64,000 bases of DNA from Bacteroidales bacterium (GTDB lineage Bacteria; Bacteroidota; Bacteroidia; Bacteroidales; UBA932), in the NCBI GenBank assembly GCA_017534745.1, contig JAFXVX010000017.1, positions 1 through 64,000 on the forward strand, read 5' to 3'. The first letter of the stretch is position 1. Each line of letters opens with the position of its first letter. This document shows, piece after piece, positions 10,243 to 17,778 of this stretch. The translations under genes were made by a program, and so were the position numbers. The notes beneath the pieces are model-generated. The model did no database searches. It was given only the letters and a program-made list of their open reading frames with translations, and was not told where the DNA came from.

Positions 10243-11520
10243 TCATTCTGCGGAACGGAGCAACCATTTCCAGACCGGAATGATTTCGATATCTGCTCCG
10301 TTCTCCGCCTTAAATGTGCGTTCTTCATCAAAAGTGACGATGACCATCCTGTCCAAACGATGAACTTTGTCAAGTTCTACCAGAGCCTTGACCTCTCTCT
10401 CGAAAGTATTGACATCTGCGGAGGTGGAGTAGCAGGCCTGAACGGCCAGTTTATCTTCAGGGACGAAGAAATCCACTTCTACATTACGATTCCAGAACCA
10501 GACCCTGTCTTCCCCATATCTGGTGCGAAGATCAACCGCACAGATATTTTCCAGGAGAGCGGTGTCCGGATCACTCAGGAATATCCTCAGAAGGCCGTTA
10601 TCAACGAAATAGTGTTTCTTCACAGTCTCTTTCTCAGTAAACTTGGACGCATAGTTATTGAGGGAGAATACCAGAAACGCTTCCCTTGCATAATCTACGT
10701 AGTCCATAACGGATGCCGGGGTAGTATTCACGCCGGTAGATTTGACAAGGTGGGCAATGCGGTTATAGGCTACGGGGTGCTTAACCGTCTCGGCAAGTCG
10801 TTTGTATGTGAGGCGCACGGCCATCTCGTTCTTTAGCTTATGGCGTTGAATGATATCGCCAAGCAGGATTTTCTCGTACAGCTGGTTCAACCACTTGCGT
10901 TTATTGTTGTAAAGAAGAAGCTCCGGGAATCCGCCCCATCCAAAGTATTCGCCAAAGGTCAGGATAATTTCATTCCGACGTGCGCCATATTGCCAGTTGG
11001 AGCCGAGTTCGACACCTTTAGCTCTGAGATATTCCGGAAAGGAATAAGGGAATACCAGCTCATCCAGATACCGGTTCCCCAAAACAGTCGCCATGTCTTT
11101 GCTAAGCATCCTGGCATTGCTTCCAGTAATCATGACGATATATTTTCTGTTTGCAAGACGTCGGGCGAAGTGTTCCCAGCCGTCTATGTTCTGAATTTCA
11201 TCCAGCAGAAGAATGGGCTTGTGAGGATACATGGAGGCATAAGCCTGAAGGATATCATCCAACTCCTCAGCGGTGATTACTCCGTAGAGACGCTCGTCAT
11301 CAAAATTGATATAAAGTATCTCCTCAAGTCGATGCCCCTGCTGAATCAGTTCCAGTGCCTTCTGATATAATAGGTATGATTTCCCTGCATGGCGGATTCC
11401 GGTTATCACGTACCGGCCATTACTCTCAAAAACCAAGGAGCGCTTAATTAGTTCAGCTTCTACTGCAGCAATGTCTTCTTGTCCCTCCCGGATGATATTT
11501 TTCAATACTATTTTGTCCAT
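10243..11520 (-). CDS. AAA+ ATPase with C-terminal DUF4143-type domain
   Basis: This 425-residue cytosolic protein of the prokaryotic ATPase family is often mobile and of unknown role. The N-terminal AAA domain has Walker A GIRHAGKSY (G41-S48), Walker B ILLLDEIQ (103-110) and a sensor-like MITGSNARML. The C-terminal half carries the DUF4143 pattern (YVDYAREAFLVFSLNNY, KHYFVDNGLLRIF, then a nuclease-like VWFWNRNVEVDFFV). Base composition is AT-richer than the neighbours and the gene is bracketed by 20-bp direct repeats, both pointing to acquisition. Transcribed toward the methyltransferase from a promoter at 11553-11546. Confidence 0.88.
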   Translation of the reverse strand: MDKIVLKNIIREGQEDIAAVEAELIKRSLVFESNGRYVITGIRHAGKSYLLYQKALELIQQGHRLEEILYINFDDERLYGVITAEELDDILQAYASMYPHKPILLLDEIQNIDGWEHFARRLANRKYIVMITGSNARMLSKDMATVLGNRYLDELVFPYSFPEYLRAKGVELGSNWQYGARRNEIILTFGEYFGWGGFPELLLYNNKRKWLNQLYEKILLGDIIQRHKLKNEMAVRLTYKRLAETVKHPVAYNRIAHLVKSTGVNTTPASVMDYVDYAREAFLVFSLNNYASKFTEKETVKKHYFVDNGLLRIFLSDPDTALLENICAVDLRTRYGEDRVWFWNRNVEVDFFVPEDKLAVQACYSTSADVNTFEREVKALVELDKVHRLDRMVIVTFDEERTFKAENGADIEIIPVWKWLLRSAE

Positions 11521-11545
11521 GAAACTTAACCTATAATGTTCACCA

Positions 11546-11553
11546 CAAAAATA
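11546..11553 (-). promoter_or_regulatory. -7 promoter box of the DUF4143 ATPase
   Basis: Minus-strand TATTTTTG matches TAnnTTTG, 25 nt before the ATG at 11520. The two AT-rich direct repeats at 11564-11580 and 11597-11613 lie just upstream. Confidence 0.55.
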
Positions 11554-11563
11554 ATCTTTTTAT

Positions 11564-11613
11564 TTACAATAAAAAAATTATGCCAAATATTTTTACTTAC
11601 AATATAAAAATTA
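11564..11613. repeat. pair of 17-bp direct repeats upstream of the ATPase promoter
   Basis: TTACAATAAAAAAATTA (11564-11580) and TTACAATATAAAAATTA (11597-11613) differ at one base and are 33 bp apart, about three helical turns. The first spans the -33 region, so a regulator-binding role is possible. Confidence 0.45.
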
Positions 11614-11635
11614 CCATTACCATTCCTCCCCTTTC

Positions 11636-11655
11636 AGGCCGTCCGGCAGCGGCAG
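11636..11655. repeat. 20-bp direct repeat, right copy
   Basis: AGGCCGTCCGGCAGCGGCAG, directly followed by TAA. In the frame of the methyltransferase it would read AVRQRQ-stop, so it looks like the original 3' end of that gene left behind on the far side of an insertion. An AT-rich inverted repeat AATCAAT...ATTGATT follows at 11658-11676. Confidence 0.75.
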
Positions 11656-11666
11656 TAATCAATTAA

Positions 11667-12464
11667 TTATTGATTCTCCAGCCACGTATCGAAAAAAGTT
11701 CCGTAGTCCAAAACTACCGAGGCCCTGTTCTTATTGAAAATCAGATATTCAAAATCCCTGGCCTTCATGTTCAAATCCGTGGCAGCGAGTTTGCGGGACA
11801 TGGCGTCCCTCAAGGCAGCAGCATCCGCGATTCCTTCCTTGGCCCCAAGATAAGCGTAGTCCGGCTGTGACATCTGCATGAGGAAGAGGGAATCGTAAAA
11901 ATCCCTTCCCTTGGCCCGGTTAAGTATGGCGGAGAGTTTCATAGAGCAGAGGGTATTCACGGAAGGGACCGGTATGGAGAAATGGAAACCGTCCATGGAA
12001 ATCAATGCCGTTTCCTTCGTGTAAGATACCCCCTGGTCCTGGGCCTCAATTTTGAGGATAAACTTGCGGTTACGCTCTGCCTCCGAGGCCAGGCCAAGAC
12101 TGTAAAGGTATTCGGGGAACGTAATTGTACGTCGATAGGCAGTGAGCTGGTCGCTCTCCTTTTCCTTCGGGATGGCGGGCAGGCCGTTCCTTTGGAGGAA
12201 ACGGACCACGTCGTCGGTCATCTCCTGAAAAAACTCCTCCGAAAAGTTCTTGCAATCGAAGTCCAGATACTCCGAGAAACGGTCTATCCCCTTGATTAAC
12301 CGGAGGGATGTGCCGCCTATGAAACACAGTTTTCCGACGTACTTGCTGCCGGAAAGAAAATCCAGGACCATCAGTTCCACATACTCCTTGAGAATATGTA
12401 TGGACGTCTGTGCATCTGCGCCGAATCCCGGGTAGAAATTGCGGATTTGATTTATAGTGAGCAT
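11667..12464 (-). CDS. AbiEii-like nucleotidyltransferase toxin
   Basis: This 265-residue protein belongs to the AbiEii/AbiGii family, toxins of type IV toxin-antitoxin systems that can abort phage infection. The nucleotidyltransferase start motif FIGGTSLRL (48-56) is present. The metal-binding motif, normally RFSEDLDF in this family, here reads RFSEYLDFD (62-70), so the first Asp is a Tyr; an Asp-x-Asp pair remains at 68/70. Activity is therefore uncertain. The gene starts 1 nt after the stop of the AbiEi-like antitoxin, the usual order. AT-richer than the chromosome around it. Confidence 0.83.
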   Translation of the reverse strand: MLTINQIRNFYPGFGADAQTSIHILKEYVELMVLDFLSGSKYVGKLCFIGGTSLRLIKGIDRFSEYLDFDCKNFSEEFFQEMTDDVVRFLQRNGLPAIPKEKESDQLTAYRRTITFPEYLYSLGLASEAERNRKFILKIEAQDQGVSYTKETALISMDGFHFSIPVPSVNTLCSMKLSAILNRAKGRDFYDSLFLMQMSQPDYAYLGAKEGIADAAALRDAMSRKLAATDLNMKARDFEYLIFNKNRASVVLDYGTFFDTWLENQ

Positions 12465-12465
12465 T

Positions 12466-13080
12466 TTATCTGTATATTTTTTCTACAATGGAAAGTCTCG
12501 CCTGCATGGTTGAAACGTTCCAGCGCGAACACATTCCGCGGGCTGTCTCCCAGTTGAACTCCCCGGCCATGAAGTCCCCGTCAAGCCTCAGGTTTTCAAA
12601 TTCTTCTTCCGTTCTGTATTCCGGATGCAGGTACATCAAGTCCAGCAGGGCTTTCTCCGGAGTAGCCATCAAATACGGCAAGGAGTTCCTGTCCACGACT
12701 GGAACATAGCCGAAAAAGAGTTCCTGCTTAACGGAGAAGTAGGACATCAATCCAGCCATGGAAGAGAAGGACTTTGTCTTGAGCGTGGTCACGCTCGTAA
12801 TTGCGCTCACCGATTCCGGAATCATCTCGTAGTATGAAAGTGCAGTGTACAGGCTCGCATAGGACGGCGAATATATCTTGCCGGCACAGAACATCCGGTC
12901 AGCAAAAGACACGACCCGTTCCGGGAATGCGTACCACCCGGAACGGAGTTTCACTATCTTGCCTTCACGTGTCCAGCGTGTAAGGTTGGAGGACAGTGCG
13001 GAGGCAGAGGTGCTTTCTATGGAATGGATGCTGAAGCACCCAAGTTGGAAATACTTTTGCTTAAAAGAGTAAAAATCCAT
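12466..13080 (-). CDS. AbiEi-like antitoxin / transcriptional regulator
   Basis: This 204-residue protein fits the AbiEi family: an N-terminal winged-helix segment (ASALSSNLTRWTREGKIVKLRSGWYAFPE), then the C-terminal antitoxin domain (YSPSYASLYTALSYYEMIPE, VTTLKTKSF, MATPEKALLDLMYLHPE). Family members neutralise the toxin and repress their own operon. The ATG at 13080 is chosen because a promoter -7 box ends 13 nt upstream and a purine-rich AAAAAAAAGG lies between; the longer frame to 13164 would translate the promoter. Co-transcribed with the toxin. Confidence 0.85.
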   Translation of the reverse strand: MDFYSFKQKYFQLGCFSIHSIESTSASALSSNLTRWTREGKIVKLRSGWYAFPERVVSFADRMFCAGKIYSPSYASLYTALSYYEMIPESVSAITSVTTLKTKSFSSMAGLMSYFSVKQELFFGYVPVVDRNSLPYLMATPEKALLDLMYLHPEYRTEEEFENLRLDGDFMAGEFNWETARGMCSRWNVSTMQARLSIVEKIYR

Positions 13081-13093
13081 TTCCTTTTTTTTG

Positions 13094-13101
13094 CAAATAT
13101 A
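13094..13101 (-). promoter_or_regulatory. -7 promoter box of the AbiE operon
   Basis: Minus-strand TATATTTG matches TAnnTTTG, followed after a very short leader by the AbiEi ATG at 13080. No clean TTTG at -33. Confidence 0.55.
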
Positions 13102-13169
13102 CAAAAAATCGGAAATATAAAAAGAGAGATGATGCCGCCGATGGAACGAATATAAATCCTTCACGCCCG

Positions 13170-14336
13170 CTATTCCGCGGGGACCTCGCGGATGACGGTG
13201 ACTGTGTCGCGGAGGAGGGTGACGTCGGTGACGACGACGGGGGCGACCTTAACGGTGTCGGTGAGGACGACGGTCTGGGCGCGGACGGTGTCGATGATGA
13301 CGACCGGGGCCGGAGTTGTGGTGTCGGGGGCGGGAAGAGTTGCAGGCTCGACGCGGCGGCGGATCTCGCCCTTGCCGAAGGCGAGGCGGGCCTTGAGTCC
13401 GAAGCCGATGGTCTTCGGGCGGGTAGTGAGGTTTTCAGTGGCGGTGGGGACGGTCGCGATGATGCGCTTGCTGCCGTTCTCATCGCTGATCTTCACCTCC
13501 GGGGCGGGCGCGGCGGCTGAAGTGAGCGCCGAAGAAGAAGCGCCATCGTAGGACAGGATCTCACCGCCGCCGTCCGCGAGGGACACGAGGCCGGCGTCAA
13601 GGAATACGCCGGTGTAGAGCGCCAGGTTGGACGGCAGCTGCCAGCGGACGCCGAACTCAAGCGCGGCGTCGAAGCCGAAGGTCTTTCCGAACTTGCCGGA
13701 GGCGGTGTAACCTTCGCCGGAAACCATGTCCGGGGACGGGGACAGTCCACCTACCTGCTGGTAAAAGACGTACGGATCCTCCATCCCGGCGGCCTCCTCG
13801 GACCAGGGCAGGACGAAATCGTAGTTATGGACAATCTCCTGCTGGGAGTGATGGAGCGTCAGGGCGCTCTGGGAATAGCTGCCGGCGAGGCGGAAACCAA
13901 GTTTGAAGCCGCCGGCAAGGTAGAAGTAGTGGCCGCCTTCTCCGAGGGGCGACATATACTGCAGCATCACCGGGATGAGCATCTGCGCATATTTCTGCTT
14001 CTCGGCAAGTCCGACGAGGTAGGAGACGAACAGCCGGTCGGAGGAATCCCAGCGGCCGGAAAGGGCGCCGCCGTCGTAGGGATAGAAGAGACTTCCCTGA
14101 TAATAAGCGGCTTCAAGGCCTGTGGTGAGTCCCCATCTGCGATGGAAATGCCAGGTGTAGAGGAAGCCGCCGCCACCGCCGAAGCCGGGGCTGGTCGAGC
14201 CGCCGTTTACATTATATTGAATCGTCCCCACTCCCCCGAATCCCTCGATCTGGAATTCGTGCTGAGGCAGGCCCTGGGCTCTGAGGGCCAGGACAGATGC
14301 GGCGAGCGCCGCCAGTATGAGGACGGCCTTTCTCAT
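13170..14336 (-). CDS. outer-membrane beta-barrel protein with valine/proline-rich tail
   Basis: This 388-residue protein has a cleavable signal peptide (cut after about residue 20, ...LALRAQG). A Gly-rich, aromatic barrel-like body follows (GFGGVGTIQY, GLTTGLEAAYYQGS, LIPVMLQYMSP, YFYLAGGFKLGFRL, ALEFGVRWQLPSNLALYTGVFLDAG), closing with FGLKARLAFGKG near residue 320. The tail repeats VV-x-DTV-like units, resembling linkers that lead to an OmpA domain, but no OmpA domain follows. No name can be given. Its start overlaps the stop of the fimbrillin-like gene by 4 bp, so it is the last gene of the lipoprotein operon and may anchor or export those proteins (inference). Confidence 0.7.
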   Translation of the reverse strand: MRKAVLILAALAASVLALRAQGLPQHEFQIEGFGGVGTIQYNVNGGSTSPGFGGGGGFLYTWHFHRRWGLTTGLEAAYYQGSLFYPYDGGALSGRWDSSDRLFVSYLVGLAEKQKYAQMLIPVMLQYMSPLGEGGHYFYLAGGFKLGFRLAGSYSQSALTLHHSQQEIVHNYDFVLPWSEEAAGMEDPYVFYQQVGGLSPSPDMVSGEGYTASGKFGKTFGFDAALEFGVRWQLPSNLALYTGVFLDAGLVSLADGGGEILSYDGASSSALTSAAAPAPEVKISDENGSKRIIATVPTATENLTTRPKTIGFGLKARLAFGKGEIRRRVEPATLPAPDTTTPAPVVIIDTVRAQTVVLTDTVKVAPVVVTDVTLLRDTVTVIREVPAE

Positions 14337-15193
14337 TGTTCACGGGAAAATTCAAGGGGTTCGCCGCTTTCCCAGTCGGTAATGGAGACAGAGAAGCCGA
14401 CGGAGGGCTCCTCCGGAGTCGCTTCCTCAAGCTTCAGGGACGCGTAATAGGCACATCCCGGGAGGAACTCCTGCGGCTGCTCGAGGAGGAAATTGAAGCG
14501 CTTGCCGTCGGCCGTGACAACGAGGCCCAGCTGCTCCGTCTGGGGCATGAATACGGCGACATAGACGCGGGCCTCCGCCGAAGCGGCGGCGAGGCCGGCG
14601 TGGACATCACCGCGGCCGCCAAGGTCAGAGACCGCGCCGGTGACCATGTTCACGATGCCACTGCGAAGGACGCTCTTGAGGGAGACGTCGCTCACAGTGC
14701 GGCCGTCGGGGTCGATGTCGAGCACTATCTTCGAGAGCCTGTGCTCAAAAATGAAATTGACGATGTGCTCCGGAGCCACCGTGACGGAGGCGGTGCGGAG
14801 ATCGGACGCGGCGTAACCCGCGTAATCCCGCTGGTCGTCCGCCACCGAGAAAGGGAATGTCTCCCCAGACGTCTCCGGGACATAGGGGCAGTAGGCCGAG
14901 AAACGAGTCGCAACCTTCTGGCCTTCAGCCCAGTACATATCCCTGTCGGGGAATATGGATTTGCCGGAAACGACGGCACGCACGTTCCCGGCGGCGATGG
15001 GGTCAGTGGCAAAGATGCCGACCACATCGTCGTCGGAAAGCGTCGCGTCCGTGGCCCTCGTCTCGAAGTCCCTCGCCGAGGATGTAAATCTCACGAGCGA
15101 AGGGTCCGTCGAAAGGCCGCGCTCCGTGCACCCCGCCGCCGCCAAAGCCGCGGCGGCGAGGGCACAAAGCATTGTTTTCCGCAAGAGATGCAT
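14333..15193 (-). CDS. fimbrillin-family (Mfa-like) lipoprotein, short form
   Basis: This 286-residue lipoprotein has lipobox ALAAAGC (C22). The body follows the fimbrillin/Mfa-like pattern of its three longer neighbours: VRFTSSARDFETRATD, DDVVGIFATDP, WAEGQKVATRFSAYCPYVP, FEHRLSKIVLDI, a YVAVFMPQTEQ strand and VSITDWESGE at the end. Unlike the neighbours it stops right after the ITDWE motif and has no starch-binding-like module. Overlaps the downstream barrel gene by 4 bp and shares one base with the stop of the upstream gene. Probable surface or pilus-associated role. Confidence 0.75.
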   Translation of the reverse strand: MHLLRKTMLCALAAAALAAAGCTERGLSTDPSLVRFTSSARDFETRATDATLSDDDVVGIFATDPIAAGNVRAVVSGKSIFPDRDMYWAEGQKVATRFSAYCPYVPETSGETFPFSVADDQRDYAGYAASDLRTASVTVAPEHIVNFIFEHRLSKIVLDIDPDGRTVSDVSLKSVLRSGIVNMVTGAVSDLGGRGDVHAGLAAASAEARVYVAVFMPQTEQLGLVVTADGKRFNFLLEQPQEFLPGCAYYASLKLEEATPEEPSVGFSVSITDWESGEPLEFSREQ

Positions 15194-16479
15194 TAATTTT
15201 TGGTCACGAAGAGACTTCCTGTGTCGGTATACAACTTAAGCGTATAATTTCCAGTTTCAGGAAGAGCGATATTGCAGTTGGGCTCAGATGCAGAGCCGTT
15301 GGCAAGACCATAAGTCGGGTTCGTCGTGGTAGTTGCCTCGATCCAACTCATTTCGATGGTCTTGTAATCGGCAGGATCGATATTGTTCCACATACCATAC
15401 TGGGTATCCCAGGAGCCCGCATAACGGAACTTGAACAGTTCGCCGGCCGTGTAATCGATGTCAATTGTCCAGCAATAGGACTCTCCGGACACTTCAGTCA
15501 TCGGGAAATCCTCATTCCAGCTCGAACCGTTGATGGTGCCGATAACGCTCCAGACATTTCCGACAGCAATCTCAGGGTTTTCGCCATAGGAAAGAGGTGT
15601 CTCGACCACTTCCCAGTCGGTGATGTCGCCGACGGTGAAGGTAACGGCGTCAGCCGAGACAGGATTTGCCGCGATATTGACCGTAGCGGTGTACTGCTTG
15701 CCAGCGACGAAGGTCATTGTGCCGTTCATCGAATAGGTGTAGGTAGTGCCGCCCTCGACGGTGACCTTGATCTGCGGAGCGATGTCGGCCGCAGGGAGGA
15801 TGATGGCCTCGAAGGTGTTAGAACCACTGTTCGGACGGTTGGCGATGATGGCAGCCGCGTCGCCGGAATGGTCGGTGACGGTCTTGTCGGCCATATTGAC
15901 CACACCGGTGAGTTTGGTACCGAGGATCTCGACAGATTCGACGGCTGCGCTGATCTCCTTGGTGACATTCACGACAAACTTGGCACCCTGGTGAGTAAAC
16001 GTAAGGGTGACGGGCTCGGCGGCCGCAGGATCGGCAGGGACGTCGACATTGGCGGCGACGGCGGTCAAAAGGTCTGCCGCGGCAACACCCTCCGCGCTGC
16101 TCTGATCAGCCGCAAGAGTGAAGGTGAACTTGAAAGGATCAGAAGCGGTAGCGTTGCAGCTCGCACTGTAGGGATAGTAGGCGGCGAAAGTCGTCGGCGC
16201 GGTCTGGCCGGCCTGCCAGCAGATTTCGCTGCCGGCGGCGAAGGCGACACCCTTGGAGGAGGTCACAGTACCCAGTACGTTGAGACGCGTGATTGGAGCG
16301 CCGGCGAAAACGCCGATCTGGTCGTTCTCCGCGAGGGAGGACTTGACGGTGTAGCTGTTGAGATTGGTCGCGAAACGCACCGGGCCGCCCTTTGAAGGCA
16401 CCACGGGGCTCTCGCCCGCCTTGTTGCAGCCCGCCAGCGCGCACAGCGCGGCAAGGGCTATGATATAGAGCTTTTTCAT
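15193..16479 (-). CDS. fimbrillin-like lipoprotein fused to a SusE/F-type starch-binding module
   Basis: This 428-residue lipoprotein has lipobox LCALAGC. Residues ~30-290 show the fimbrillin/Mfa-like pattern (VRFATNLNSYTVKSS, NDQIGVFAGAPI, WQAGQTAPTTFAAYYPY, FTHQGAKFVVNVT, AIILPAADIAPQIKVTV, VGDITDWE). From about 310 the sequence reads WSVIGTINGSSWNEDFPMT...FKFRYAGSWDTQYGMW...NCNIALPETGNYTLKLYTDTGSLFVTK. This has the same order of blocks as modules of the 869-residue SusF-like protein in the same window (IIGSF..NNW..D...LT, WKFRMNQDWG, GVYTVVL). A glycan-binding surface protein built on a fimbrillin scaffold is the best reading. The function is inferred. Confidence 0.72.
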   Translation of the reverse strand: MKKLYIIALAALCALAGCNKAGESPVVPSKGGPVRFATNLNSYTVKSSLAENDQIGVFAGAPITRLNVLGTVTSSKGVAFAAGSEICWQAGQTAPTTFAAYYPYSASCNATASDPFKFTFTLAADQSSAEGVAAADLLTAVAANVDVPADPAAAEPVTLTFTHQGAKFVVNVTKEISAAVESVEILGTKLTGVVNMADKTVTDHSGDAAAIIANRPNSGSNTFEAIILPAADIAPQIKVTVEGGTTYTYSMNGTMTFVAGKQYTATVNIAANPVSADAVTFTVGDITDWEVVETPLSYGENPEIAVGNVWSVIGTINGSSWNEDFPMTEVSGESYCWTIDIDYTAGELFKFRYAGSWDTQYGMWNNIDPADYKTIEMSWIEATTTTNPTYGLANGSASEPNCNIALPETGNYTLKLYTDTGSLFVTKN

Positions 16480-16483
16480 AAAA

Positions 16484-17761
16484 TTATTGCTTTACAACAT
16501 CGAGAAGGCATGAAGGATAGTAAAGCGTTACCTTGTAAGTACCGGCTTCCTTGCACCTGATATTACTTGCGTTAGCTTGCCAGCCCTGTAGACCAGTACC
16601 ATCAACATACCACCAACCCGGATCCATTCCGACGGAAACGACGCCGCTGTTCCAGTCACCCGCCCAGCGGAGCTTGAATTCATCACCGCCGTTCCCTAAA
16701 TTATCAGGGCCTGCCGCAACAGTGATTGTCGCCTCCCAGGTACCATCCTCGGGATTTGTCCCGGTGGTAGTCTGGGTCATCGGATAATCGACATTCCAGC
16801 TGGAACCGTTGACGGTGCCGATGACGCTCCAGAACTGGCCTGCATCGACAGTCGGGTCACCGGTGTATGTGACGCTTGTGTTATCGTTTGTCCAGTCAGT
16901 GATGGCCCCTACTGAGAAAGTCACGGAGTGCTGCTGGGCATCGCCTGCAGGAATAAGGATGGCGGTGTTATAGATCTTGCCGGCCTCGAATGCAATCGCG
17001 CTGCCGTCCATCGTGAACGTGTAGGACGTCTGATTATCCATGGTTACCTTGATCTGGGGAGCAGCCGTCTGGGGGAGGAATATTGCCTCGAAAGGAGAGG
17101 ATGCGCTCACGTGATTGGTGATGATCGCGGAAGCGTCGCCGGACACGGAGACCGCTTTAGTGGTGAGATCCACGGAACCTTCTCTCTTGGTGCCGAGGAC
17201 TTCGACCTTCTCGACAGTCCCGGGGACAGCCGAACTGTTCACCAAAATGTTAATCTTGGAAAAAGCGTGGGTAAACGAGAAGGCAACCGGAGAATCGACA
17301 GCCACATTGGCGGCCACTGCGACGCGGAGGTCGCTCTCGTCGAGATCCGCAAGTTGCCTCTGGTCAGCTTTCACAGCCCACGGCAGCACCATCGGCGTCG
17401 AGGCTCCGGCTTCCGGAGTCTTGGCTGAAAGATACGGGAAGTAGGCCGCGAAAGTCGTGGCGGCCGTCTGGCCGGCCTGCCAGTTGATGGGAGAAGCCAA
17501 CTCAACGGGAGCACTGCCTTCACTGACCGTACCGACAGTTCCCTTTACGTTGTAACGGGCGATGGGAGTGCCGGCGAAGATGCCGATCTCGTCACCGTTC
17601 TGGAAGGCGGTCGCGGTCGCCCTGGTGTCGAAACTGTATTTCAGTTCCGCCGTGAATTTGACGGGACCACCCTGGGAACCGACGACTGAGGAGGTCTGCT
17701 CCTTGTTGCAGCTCACTGCAAGCAGCGCAGCGAAAGCTACGGCAAATAGAATCTTTTTCAT
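16484..17761 (-). CDS. fimbrillin-like lipoprotein fused to a SusE/F-type starch-binding module
   Basis: This 425-residue paralogue of the neighbour at 15193 has lipobox LLAVSC. The N-terminal half is fimbrillin-like (VKFTAELKYSFDTRATAT, GDEIGIFAGTPIARYNVKGTV, WQAGQTAATTFAAYFPYLS, FSFTHAFSKINILV, FEAIFLPQTAAPQIKVT, VGAITDWT). The C-terminal module begins WSVIGTVNGSSWNVDYPMT and continues to FKLRWAGDWNSGVVSVG, with an aromatic patch WWYVDG and the closing strand GTYKVTLYYPSCLLDVVKQ. Aromatic residues in this module could stack on glucose rings. Four nt separate it from the next gene, so they share an mRNA. Confidence 0.72.
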   Translation of the reverse strand: MKKILFAVAFAALLAVSCNKEQTSSVVGSQGGPVKFTAELKYSFDTRATATAFQNGDEIGIFAGTPIARYNVKGTVGTVSEGSAPVELASPINWQAGQTAATTFAAYFPYLSAKTPEAGASTPMVLPWAVKADQRQLADLDESDLRVAVAANVAVDSPVAFSFTHAFSKINILVNSSAVPGTVEKVEVLGTKREGSVDLTTKAVSVSGDASAIITNHVSASSPFEAIFLPQTAAPQIKVTMDNQTSYTFTMDGSAIAFEAGKIYNTAILIPAGDAQQHSVTFSVGAITDWTNDNTSVTYTGDPTVDAGQFWSVIGTVNGSSWNVDYPMTQTTTGTNPEDGTWEATITVAAGPDNLGNGGDEFKLRWAGDWNSGVVSVGMDPGWWYVDGTGLQGWQANASNIRCKEAGTYKVTLYYPSCLLDVVKQ

Positions 17762-17778
17762 AATCTATTGGGTATTAA

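Noticed and set aside
10180..13169. Integrative element with integrase around the AbiE/ATPase patch
   Set aside because: No integrase, relaxase or phage gene is present; only the 20-bp duplication and the AT-rich composition support insertion.
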